IMG/VR virus record: IMGVR_UViG_3300013126_000251
Coordinates: 1 to 23,553 of that record
From: a virus
Length of the DNA: 23,553 bases
Reading direction: 5' to 3' (one strand)
A program made the translations under genes and the position numbers. Shown piece by piece: positions 6,340 to 12,120 of the stretch; position 1 is the first letter of the stretch, and each line of letters starts with the position of its first letter. The notes below the pieces were generated by a model. It searched no databases and was not told the DNA's origin. It saw only the letters and a program-made list of their open reading frames with translations.

Positions 6340-6780
6340 CTAGCTCCCGGCGGCGCAGCGGTCGACGATCCCCTTCGCACCGGCATCGACGCCGCCCAGG
6401 TCGGCGACCAGCTTGCGCCGGCGCCACTCCACGATGCTGCCCGCGCCGTCGGCGCGCACCGTGTAGATGGCCATGACGTCGGGCGTCGCCTTCGAGGCGA
6501 TGACGATGGTCGCCGTCGACCTCTCCCGATCGAAGGTCGGGGTGGCGGCCCATTCCTGCGCCGAGCGCCGCGCGATGCAATTCGCCATCGGCTCCCAGGG
6601 AACGGCCTGGCGCTGGGTGAGCCGGACGGGTTGGGCCTCGACGTCGTCGATCGAGGTGCAGGCGCCGCTCGTCACCGCGAGCGCGAGGGCGGCAAGGATC
6701 GCCGCGCGGCGGGACAGCCGGGGGGACAGCCAGGGGGACAGCCGGCAGGGCCGCCGGCAGGGCAGATGGGGAAGGCGCAT
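6340..6780 (-). CDS. Probable lipoprotein or secreted protein (146 aa), candidate moron
   Basis: The N-terminus has a long basic leader with a four-residue repeat (LSPW-LSPR-LSRR). A hydrophobic segment (AAILAALALAVTSGAC) ends at a cysteine that may be the lipidated residue, although the lipobox is poor (S-G-A-C rather than L-A-G-C). The mature part has CIARRSAQEW, TIVIASKATPDVMAIYTV and a last Cys (VDRCAAG), giving two further cysteines that could form a disulfide. The start has AGGAGC six bases upstream. It is followed by the second exported protein, so the two form a small leftward operon starting in the 6781-7069 gap. The family is unknown. Confidence 0.65.
   Translation of the reverse strand: MRLPHLPCRRPCRLSPWLSPRLSRRAAILAALALAVTSGACTSIDDVEAQPVRLTQRQAVPWEPMANCIARRSAQEWAATPTFDRERSTATIVIASKATPDVMAIYTVRADGAGSIVEWRRRKLVADLGGVDAGAKGIVDRCAAGS
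6711..6746. repeat. Three tandem 12-bp units (GGGACAGCC(G/A)GG)
   Basis: Three consecutive 12-base copies differ at one or two positions and are followed by a degenerate CCGGCAGGGC pair. They lie inside the leader of the exported-protein gene, and because the unit is a multiple of three, copy-number changes would lengthen or shorten the leader by four residues without a frameshift. Confidence 0.8.
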
Positions 6781-6806
6781 TCGGGCTCCTTTATTGCCGC
6801 CCGGTT

Positions 6807-6837
6807 GGGGCCGGGGCCGGGGCCGGGCGGGTGGGGG
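6807..6837 (+). other. G-quadruplex-like G-tract cluster
   Basis: Six runs of three to five G are separated by one or two bases (GGGG-CC repeated, then GGG-C-GGG-T-GGGGG). This meets the usual G4 pattern on the plus strand, which is the template strand for the exported-protein gene starting about 27 bases away. A regulatory effect is only a possibility. Confidence 0.5.
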
Positions 6838-6955
6838 AAGCCTGAGTTTCGGGCCGCCCGGGCCGGCCGGTCCAGCCCGCCGCCTGGGGGTATCGGCCGA
6901 TTTGGCCGTGGGGCGCCTGCAGGGGGGAAGACGGGCCGGGACTACCGGGAAATTC

Positions 6956-6976
6956 TTCGAACGCGTTTTCGAACGC
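6956..6976. repeat. Direct repeat TTCGAACGC x2, 12-base period
   Basis: Two exact copies of TTCGAACGC, each containing the palindrome TTCGAA, are separated by GTT. They stand about 95 bases upstream of the protease start, in a local AT-rich patch. They could be activator or repressor sites for the late operon, or transposase-binding sites of a phage end, since Mu end sites also carry CG-TTTTCG-type cores. Sequence alone does not decide. Confidence 0.4.
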
Positions 6977-7069
6977 CCGCAGGGCCGGGGAAGGGCGGTT
7001 CGGGGGCGGACCGCAGGGGAAGCCCTTCCCTCGTGAACCGTTTCCGGCGCCGACCTAGCGTCCCCCGGC

Positions 7070-8278
7070 ATGCTGAACCGCGTCAAGCATCTCCTGAGCG
7101 GCCTTTCCCGGAGGCTCGTATGTGACCCACGCCAAGTGGCCCTGCTCGACGCCTCGGGCGGCGGGCTGACCGCACCGCTGTCGATCGAGCTGCTGTCGTC
7201 CGGCGCGAACGATCCGCCGGAGTGGGTGCGGTTCCTGGCGCCGGGCGTGAACAAGGGACGGTCCGGCCGCGAGTACACGGTCCTCAGCGTCGACCAGGTC
7301 ACGCGAGCCTCGAATGCCTGGAAGGGCGCGATCGATCTCATCTGCTGCTTCGAGCACCAGTTCGACCGCGCGCGCCAGAACGGCCAGCCGGCGCCGGCCG
7401 CCGCCTGGATCAAGGAGCTGTCGGCGACCGGCCCCGACGGTTCGCCCGGTCTGTGGGCGCGCGTCGAGTGGCTGCCGGAGACCGCGCAGCTCATCCGCGC
7501 CCGCAAGTATCGCTACCTCTCCGCCGTCATCGAGCACGACGCCGCCGGCAACGTGCTGCGCGTGCTGCGCGCGACGCTGACGAACCAGCCGGAGATGGAC
7601 ACCGCCACCGCGCTTTTTTCTGCACTGCCAACCAAGGAGCCCACCGTGAACCTGCTGCAGAAGCTGCTGGCCGCCTTCGGCCTCGCCGCCACCACGAACG
7701 AGGACGCCGCCGTCGCGCACGCCTCGGCGCTCGCCACCCTCTGCGCCGCGCTCGCCAAGCAGGTGGGCGTCGAGATCGCCGCGCTGTCGGCGATGACCGC
7801 CGACCAGGTCACGACGGCGCTGCAGAAGCCGCTGGCCGAGCGGATCGCCACGCTGTCGGTCCTCGCCAAGGTCACGGGCGAGGCGACGCCCGAGGCGATC
7901 GCCGCCGGCATCCGCGCCCAGGGCGTCGATCCGGCACAGCATGTCGCGCGCTCCGTCTACGACGACGTCGCCGCCCGCCTCGCCACGCTGACCGCCGAGA
8001 CCCGCGCGCGCACGATCGACGAGGCGACGAAGGCCGGCAAGCTCACGCCCGCGATGAAGGGCTGGGCCGAGAGCATGACGCTCGAGCAGCTCACCGCGTT
8101 CCTGTCGACGGCGCCCGTGATCGTCAATCCGAACGGCGGCGCGCCCGCTGGACAGACGCAGGTCGCGATCCTGTCGGCCGAGGAGAAGGCGCAGGCCCGG
8201 CAGATGGGTGTCACAGACGAGGACTTCCTGGCGGCCAAGAAGGCCCAGGCGGCCTTCGAAGCCCGCTTCACCGCCTGA
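7070..8278 (+). CDS. Mu I-like prohead protease with C-terminal scaffold
   Basis: First gene of the rightward virion operon. Residues about 30-175 match the Mu-like protease family: LSSGANDPPEWVRFLAPG, GREYTVLS, WIKELSATGPDG, GLWARVEWLPET, then RKYRYLSAVIEHD and TLTNQPEMD. Residues 193-402 are Ala/Glu/Lys-rich helix, as expected of a scaffold removed during head maturation. The 402-residue length is close to Mu gpI (about 360). No good ribosome binding site precedes the ATG, but it is the first in-frame start after an upstream TGA. The usual upstream neighbours, terminase, portal and MuF, are absent here. A T6 run (7614-7619) marks the linker between the two halves. Confidence 0.85.
   Translation: MLNRVKHLLSGLSRRLVCDPRQVALLDASGGGLTAPLSIELLSSGANDPPEWVRFLAPGVNKGRSGREYTVLSVDQVTRASNAWKGAIDLICCFEHQFDRARQNGQPAPAAAWIKELSATGPDGSPGLWARVEWLPETAQLIRARKYRYLSAVIEHDAAGNVLRVLRATLTNQPEMDTATALFSALPTKEPTVNLLQKLLAAFGLAATTNEDAAVAHASALATLCAALAKQVGVEIAALSAMTADQVTTALQKPLAERIATLSVLAKVTGEATPEAIAAGIRAQGVDPAQHVARSVYDDVAARLATLTAETRARTIDEATKAGKLTPAMKGWAESMTLEQLTAFLSTAPVIVNPNGGAPAGQTQVAILSAEEKAQARQMGVTDEDFLAAKKAQAAFEARFTA
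7646..8278 (+). CDS. Nested scaffold protein (gpZ-like internal start)
   Basis: An in-frame GTG at codon 193 of the protease gene is preceded six bases upstream by AAGGAG, a much stronger ribosome binding site than that of the full-length gene. It would give a 210-residue product covering just the helical scaffold half (VNLLQKLLAAFGLAATT to the end). Phage Mu makes its scaffold gpZ, and lambda its Nu3, in the same nested way. What is seen is the RBS, frame and domain boundary; actual use of the start is inference. Confidence 0.6.
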   Translation: MNLLQKLLAAFGLAATTNEDAAVAHASALATLCAALAKQVGVEIAALSAMTADQVTTALQKPLAERIATLSVLAKVTGEATPEAIAAGIRAQGVDPAQHVARSVYDDVAARLATLTAETRARTIDEATKAGKLTPAMKGWAESMTLEQLTAFLSTAPVIVNPNGGAPAGQTQVAILSAEEKAQARQMGVTDEDFLAAKKAQAAFEARFTA

Positions 8279-8310
8279 TCCCGTTCACGAACCCTCACTA
8301 AGGAGCTGAC

Positions 8311-8724
8311 ATGGCTGCAACTGCTTCGGACCGCGTCACCCAGACGCGCTCCGGCGAGATCGTCTCCCTGCCCGTGGCTGCGGCGACCAAGATCCCCGCC
8401 GGCGTCATGGTGCAGAACGATGCCACCGGCTGGGCCGTGAACGGCTCGGCCACGATCGCCAACCGCACGATCGGCATCAGCGTCGCCCAGGCCGACAACT
8501 CGGGCGGCGCGAACGGCGCGATCAAGGTCGACGTGCGGCGCAAGATCGTCGCCATCTTCGGCAACTCGGCCGCCGGCGACCTGATCGCCGCCGCCGACAT
8601 CGGCAACGACTGCTACGTAGTCGACAACCAGACCGTGGCCAAGACGAACAACGGCGGCGCGCGTCCCGTGGCCGGCCAGATCGTCGACGTCGACAGCCGC
8701 GGCGTCCACGTCGAGTTCGCGTAG
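8311..8724 (+). CDS. Capsid decoration (cement) protein, 137 aa
   Basis: A small protein encoded between the protease/scaffold and the major capsid gene, the usual place for a head-stabilising protein. It is rich in beta-type sequence: SGEIVSLPVAAATKIPAGVM, ATGWAVNGSATIANRTIGIS, VDVRRKIVAIFG, then VDVDSRGVHVEFA. This resembles the DUF2190/capsid-cement group found beside gpT in B3-like and RcapMu-like phages. It likely trims the outer capsid surface after expansion. AAGGAG six bases upstream of the ATG makes the start secure. The exact family is from memory. Confidence 0.75.
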   Translation: MAATASDRVTQTRSGEIVSLPVAAATKIPAGVMVQNDATGWAVNGSATIANRTIGISVAQADNSGGANGAIKVDVRRKIVAIFGNSAAGDLIAAADIGNDCYVVDNQTVAKTNNGGARPVAGQIVDVDSRGVHVEFA

Positions 8725-8773
8725 ACGGACCGGCGCCCCCTCCCCCCACGACTGACCACCAGGAGCACCACGC

Positions 8774-9676
8774 ATGATCCGCGTTTCGAGCGGCCGGCTT
8801 GCCACCATCAACATCGGCTTCCGCGCCAACTTCCAGCAGGGCCGCATCGCGGCCATGGCCGACAACCACTACCAGCGCATCGTCACGCCGGTTCCCTCGA
8901 CCACGCGCGAGGAGGAGTACGGCTGGCTGAAGGACATCCCGCAGATCCGCGAGATGGGCGGCGAGCGCATCATCAACGCGCTGGCCGAGGACGGCTACAA
9001 GATCAAGAACAAGAAGTTCGAGCTGACGATCGGCGTCAAGGGCGACGACATCAACGACGACCGGGTCGGGATCTACGCGCCGCGCTTCACGATGATGGGC
9101 GACGAGGTCGCACGCTTCCCAAACCGCCTGGTGTTCGACCTGCTGAAGGCCGGCTTCGCCGCCGAGTGCTACGACCAGCAGTACTTCTTCGACACCGATC
9201 ACCCCTACATCAAGGCCGACGGCTCGATGGGCACGCAGAGCAACTACCAGGCCGGCGCCGGCACGCCCTGGTATCTCCTCTGCACCAAGCGCCCCCTGAA
9301 GCCGATCATCCATCAGACGCGTGAGGAGTTCGAGTTCGTCGCGCTCGATCGTCCGACCGACCAGAACGTGTTCATGAAGGACGAGCTGCTCTACGGCGTC
9401 GATGGCCGCTGCAACGTCGGCTACGGCTTCTGGCAGATGGCGCTGGGCTCCAAGGCCGACCTGACGGACGCGAACGTGAAGGCGCTGCGCACGATCGGCG
9501 AGAGCCTGCTGGGCGACCACGGCAAGGCGCTGGGCCTCACCTACGACCTGTTCGCCGGCCCGCCGGCGCATCGCGACAAGGCGGACGAGCTGTTCAACAC
9601 GCCGACCCTCGCGGCCGGCGGCGGCAACCCCCTCTACAAGGCGTTCGACACCCTCATCACGCCGTACCTCATCTAG
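8774..9676 (+). CDS. Major capsid protein, Mu gpT-like
   Basis: Forms the icosahedral shell. At 300 residues it is nearly the same length as Mu gpT (about 305). The N-terminus matches the family (GRLATINIGFRANFQQG, then STTREEEYGWLKDIPQIREM). The middle carries LTIGVKGDDINDDRVGIYAP, and then a FFDTDHP segment, a hallmark I associate with this family. The C-terminus ends in ALGLTYDLFAGPPAHRDKA and a last strand. AGGAG lies eight bases before the ATG. The 141-base gap behind it is filled by strong hairpins, which may set its high expression relative to downstream genes. Confidence 0.92.
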   Translation: MIRVSSGRLATINIGFRANFQQGRIAAMADNHYQRIVTPVPSTTREEEYGWLKDIPQIREMGGERIINALAEDGYKIKNKKFELTIGVKGDDINDDRVGIYAPRFTMMGDEVARFPNRLVFDLLKAGFAAECYDQQYFFDTDHPYIKADGSMGTQSNYQAGAGTPWYLLCTKRPLKPIIHQTREEFEFVALDRPTDQNVFMKDELLYGVDGRCNVGYGFWQMALGSKADLTDANVKALRTIGESLLGDHGKALGLTYDLFAGPPAHRDKADELFNTPTLAAGGGNPLYKAFDTLITPYLI

Positions 9677-9805
9677 CGACAACCCCTGCGGACAGGGCGG
9701 CGGCCCGCGGCACCGGCGACACGGTGCAGCCGCCGCCCGCTTCGCAAGCCACCGGGCCGGTGCCGTCCGCGGCACGTCTCCCGGTGGCTTCCGTGGCGAC
9801 AACCC
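9676..9805 (+). repeat. Two nested hairpins flanked by GCGACAACCC direct repeats
   Basis: The gap behind the capsid gene holds two elaborate stem-loops. The first pairs 9695-9704 with 9729-9738 (10 bp) around an inner 6-bp stem (9710-9715/9722-9727). The second pairs 9746-9756 with 9780-9790 (11 bp) around an inner 6-bp stem (9760-9765/9770-9775) with a TCCG loop. Exact 10-base copies of GCGACAACCC stand at 9676-9685 and 9796-9805, one at the capsid stop and one just before the next ribosome binding site. There is no U-run, so it is not a typical intrinsic terminator. An mRNA stabiliser or an inserted palindromic element are both possible. Confidence 0.7.
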
Positions 9806-9817
9806 GAGGAGAAGACG

Positions 9818-10078
9818 ATGGCGCGCCCCAAGGTGCAGGTTTCGAGGTTCCTAGTCGACGGCAGGGTTCCGCCGTTCGGCGTGATCGTGAAGAAGGCGAT
9901 GTGGCGCGGCGGCCGGCAGTGGTCGGCCGGCGTCCACATCTTCGACACGCCGGAGAAGATCGACGAGCTGGGCGAGCCGGAGGCGGTCGCCGCGATGCTC
10001 GACACGCTCGCGCTCTATCCCGACGACTTCGAGATCAAGACGGCGGCCGCGGCCGAGAAGGAGCCGCCGAACGCGTAG
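9818..10078 (+). CDS. Small head-region protein, unknown (86 aa)
   Basis: The product is basic at the start (MARPKVQVSRFLVDGRVPPF) and has a beta-type core with VIVKKAMWRGGRQWSAG and HIFDTPEKIDELGEPEA, then an acidic tail. The ATG has GAGGAG about seven bases upstream. It lies between hairpin-rich gaps in the head region. Mu-like phages often have one or two small unassigned proteins between gpT and gp36. I do not recognise the family; a head-completion or regulatory role would be guesswork. Confidence 0.6.
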   Translation: MARPKVQVSRFLVDGRVPPFGVIVKKAMWRGGRQWSAGVHIFDTPEKIDELGEPEAVAAMLDTLALYPDDFEIKTAAAAEKEPPNA

Positions 10079-10088
10079 GCATTCCCGG

Positions 10089-10173
10089 AGGGGAGCGCGC
10101 GTACCAACGCTCCCCTGGCCGCCGGCGCGGATGCCGGCGGCCGCGTTTCAAGCCCCGCCTCGAGGCGAGGCTT
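10089..10173 (+). repeat. Three consecutive hairpins in a 118-base gap
   Basis: Stem 1 pairs 10089-10097 with 10108-10116 (AGGGGAGCG/CGCTCCCCT, 9 bp). Stem 2 pairs 10117-10126 with 10133-10142 (GGCCGCCGGC/GCCGGCGGCC, 10 bp, 6-base loop). Stem 3 is AAGCC/GGCTT (10150-10154/10169-10173) around the perfect palindrome CGCCTCGAGGCG. They follow one another almost without spacing. There is no U-run. Together with the preceding gap, this brackets the 86-residue gene with structured RNA. Confidence 0.65.
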
Positions 10174-10196
10174 CAGTCGCGGACACCGGAGCCACC

Positions 10197-10475
10197 ATGA
10201 AGCCCACGATCGGTCGCATCGTCCATTTCTTCGACGCCGCTTTGCGTGCCGACGCCAACAACCACGTCGGCCCCGGCCCCTATGCGGCCGTCGTCACACA
10301 GGTGTTCGACGGCGCTTGCGTCAACCTCAAGGTGATCGTGCCCTTCGGCGACGACCGGCACGAGGGCAGCGTGCCGGAGAAGAAGGCGGGCGACTACAGT
10401 GCCCGCTACTGGACCTGGCCGCCGCTCACGCCGCCGGCCGCGCCGATCGGCGTCGGCTACGGCGATCGCATCTGA
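10197..10475 (+). CDS. Small phage protein, unknown function (92 aa)
   Basis: Reads MKPTIGRIVHFFDA, then GPGPYAAVVTQVFDGACVNL, then KVIVPFGDDRHEGSVPE and a closing ARYWTWPPLTPP. This pattern (an N-terminal GRIVH, a central PYAAVVTQV, and a Trp-rich W-WPP end) is one I recall from small proteins of many alphaproteobacterial phages and prophages, always without known function. The ATG has GGAG five bases upstream; a longer frame from 10131 would read through hairpins 2 and 3 and is rejected. Its stop overlaps the next start as TGATG. Confidence 0.65.
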   Translation: MKPTIGRIVHFFDAALRADANNHVGPGPYAAVVTQVFDGACVNLKVIVPFGDDRHEGSVPEKKAGDYSARYWTWPPLTPPAAPIGVGYGDRI

Positions 10476-10903
10476 TGGCCTATACGAACACCGCAGGCAT
10501 GACGGCGCGCTTCGGCGAGGCGCTGCTGAAGCTCGTCGCCGATCGGGACAACGACGGTACGATCGATGAGGCGGTGGTCGCGCAGGCGATCGCCGACGCC
10601 GACGCGCTGGTGGATCTGCACTGCCGCGGCCGCTACGCCGTGCCGCTGGCGCCGGTGCCCGCCGAGATCGAGCGCGCAGTGTGCGATCTCGCGCACCGCT
10701 TCCTCTACGGCAACAGCGCGGACGTTCCCGATCCGGTCGTGTCGGCCGACAAGGTGGCGCGCGATCTGCTGAAGTCGATCGCCGACGGCAAGGTGCAGCT
10801 CGACGCCGCGCCGGCGCCGGCCGCGAGCGACAGCGCAGCGCTCGAGATCGAGGTCGCGGGCGAGGCGCCGTTCTTCACCGGCGACGGGCTGAAGGGCTTC
10901 TGA
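10475..10903 (+). CDS. Mu gp36-like head-tail connector protein (DUF1320)
   Basis: The 142-residue product matches the gp36/DUF1320 pattern: MTARFGEALLKLVADRDNDG near the start, then IDEAVVAQAIADADALVDLH, CRGRYAVPL and PAEIERAVCDLAHRFLYGN. It ends in an acidic linker and PFFTGDGLKGF. Members of the family are thought to be head-completion or adaptor proteins bound at the portal vertex. The gene starts within the upstream stop (TGATG) without a good ribosome binding site of its own, so translation is likely coupled. Position after the capsid gene and before gpG agrees with Mu. Confidence 0.82.
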   Translation: MAYTNTAGMTARFGEALLKLVADRDNDGTIDEAVVAQAIADADALVDLHCRGRYAVPLAPVPAEIERAVCDLAHRFLYGNSADVPDPVVSADKVARDLLKSIADGKVQLDAAPAPAASDSAALEIEVAGEAPFFTGDGLKGF

Positions 10904-10965
10904 TGGTCGGGCGCCTCGTCCTCCTGGCAGGCGTGCCGGCGCTCACGCCGCGGAGCGCGTCGTGA
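10903..10965 (+). CDS. Possible 20-residue relay peptide
   Basis: A tiny frame (MVGRLVLLAGVPALTPRSAS) starts in the stop of the gp36-like gene (TGATG) and stops in the GTG start of the next gene (GTGA). It exactly bridges the 58-base space. It may serve only to carry ribosomes across and couple translation. The peptide itself has no recognisable feature. Confidence 0.25.
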   Translation: MVGRLVLLAGVPALTPRSAS

Positions 10966-11471
10966 GCGCCACCGCGATCCTCACCATCGATGGCGCCGGT
11001 CTCCGCGAGCTCGCGCGCCAGCTCGACGACGTCGACGGCGACAAGGCCGAAGCGCTCGAGGCGATCGGCGGCGGCTGGGAGACGCTGACCAAGGAGCACT
11101 TCGACACCGGCATCGGGCCCGACGGCGTTCCCTGGAAGCCGAGCCAGCGCGTGCTCGCCGGCAAGAAGCGCGGCGGCGGCACCCTCGTGCTCGAGGGCGA
11201 CCTGCGCGACGCCAACAGATCCGAGGTGGTCGGCAGCGACGCGGTCGAGCTGGGCAACAACAGGATCTATGCCGCCGCGCATCAGTTCGGCGCCACCATC
11301 CAGCGCGCCGGCGCCCATGCCGTGCCGCTCGTGCTGCCGGCCGGTGCGGTCGGCGGCACGGTGATCACACTGCCGGCGCGGCCCTTCATCGGCTGGAACG
11401 CCGAGCACGACGCCATGGCCGCCGAGATCCTGGAAAGCTTCATCGCCAGGAAGACGGGAGCGCAGGCATGA
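10962..11471 (+). CDS. Phage virion morphogenesis protein (Mu gpG-like)
   Basis: Belongs to the virion morphogenesis (Phage_tail_S, gpG/gpS) family, which acts at the head-tail junction. The 169-residue product has the family's order: an N-terminal charged helix (LRELARQLDDVDGDKAEALE), then HFDTGIGPDGVPWKPSQR, LVLEGDLRDA, YAAAHQFGATIQ and TLPARPFIGW near the end. PARPFIG and HQFG are the diagnostic blocks. The GTG start is supported by GGAG seven bases upstream and the overlap with the short relay frame. Its stop overlaps the next ATG as ATGA. Confidence 0.88.
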   Translation: MSATAILTIDGAGLRELARQLDDVDGDKAEALEAIGGGWETLTKEHFDTGIGPDGVPWKPSQRVLAGKKRGGGTLVLEGDLRDANRSEVVGSDAVELGNNRIYAAAHQFGATIQRAGAHAVPLVLPAGAVGGTVITLPARPFIGWNAEHDAMAAEILESFIARKTGAQA

Positions 11472-11896
11472 GCGACCTGCCGTCCCTGGTGATCGCGCAA
11501 CTGGCCGGCACCGCGCCCTTCGTGTGGGTGAAGGGCGCGCGCGAGTTCGGCGCGGCGCTGCAGGCGCCGCCGGTCGACAAGATGCCGGCGGCGTTCGTGC
11601 TGCCCTACGCCGAGAGCTACCGGCCAAACGCGCGGCTCAATCGGCTGAGCCAAGCCGGCAAGGAGCAGGTGACCATCGCCGTCATGGTCGCGGTGAAGCC
11701 CGCGATCGGCGCCGACGTGCACAACCCGCTGGCGGCGCCCCGCGATGCCCTGGTCGCCCGCCTGCTCGGCTGGCAGCCGGAGAGCGAGCACGGCGAGCTC
11801 GAGATCGTGAGCGGCGCGCTCACCGAGGCCAAGCCGACGCACCTCACCTACCAGTTCGTCTTCCAGCGCGACCACACGGTCGCCGTCACCGCCTGA
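11468..11896 (+). CDS. Tail terminator-type protein (Mu gp37-like)
   Basis: A 142-residue alpha/beta protein: SLVIAQLAGTAPFVWVKGAR, MPAAFVLPYAESYRPN, EQVTIAVMVAVKPAIGAD, AARDALV-like helix, LLGWQPE, then THLTYQFVFQRDHTV at the end. The layout (helix, strand with VLP, strand with IAVMVA, LLGW) is that of tail-terminator and gp37/DUF1834-type proteins, which cap the tail and join it to the head. Position between gpG and the tail tube agrees. GGGAG lies eight bases upstream of the ATG. The family assignment is by pattern and place, so moderately sure. Confidence 0.65.
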   Translation: MSDLPSLVIAQLAGTAPFVWVKGAREFGAALQAPPVDKMPAAFVLPYAESYRPNARLNRLSQAGKEQVTIAVMVAVKPAIGADVHNPLAAPRDALVARLLGWQPESEHGELEIVSGALTEAKPTHLTYQFVFQRDHTVAVTA

Positions 11897-11907
11897 AGGA
11901 GCACGCG

Positions 11908-12114
11908 ATGGCCAAGAGCAGCACAACCGCCTTTCCGACCGCAGGCGGCAGCTATGTCGTGAAGCCCGACGGCAAGGTCGACCAGGTCGAGGCGACCAAG
12001 CCGCTGCCCGCCGTTCATGTCCACGACGATCACAAGCCGGCGCCGATGCCGGCCGGCCCGCAGGCGGCCCCGCAGCCGGCGGCGACGCCGCCCGCACCGA
12101 AGGCGAAGGAGTAG
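11908..12114 (+). CDS. Small Pro/Ala-rich protein (68 aa)
   Basis: A strong AAGGAG seven bases before the ATG shows that this is a real gene. The first 30 residues (FPTAGGSYVVKPDGKVDQVE) could form a small beta unit; the rest is Pro/Ala-rich with a His-containing AVHVHDDHKPAP and is probably disordered. In Mu-like phages a comparably small gene (gp38-type) sits just before the tail tube or sheath gene, but the sequence does not clearly match that family. Function unknown. Confidence 0.6.
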   Translation: MAKSSTTAFPTAGGSYVVKPDGKVDQVEATKPLPAVHVHDDHKPAPMPAGPQAAPQPAATPPAPKAKE

Positions 12115-12120
12115 CGATCC

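Larger units (their letters stand above)
6781..7069. other. 289-base gene-free region between cargo genes and head operon
   Basis: No credible gene is seen on either strand. It must hold the leftward promoter of the two exported-protein genes and perhaps the promoter of the rightward late operon. Visible structure: a run of six G-tracts at 6807-6837, a 9-base direct repeat at 6956-6976 in a short AT-richer dip, and GC-rich sequence without clear -35/-10 pairs elsewhere. No intrinsic terminator is evident. Confidence 0.6.

Noticed and set aside
9677-10196. Intrinsic terminators in the two hairpin-rich gaps
   Set aside because: None of the stems is followed by a U-run, and the operon clearly continues beyond both gaps.
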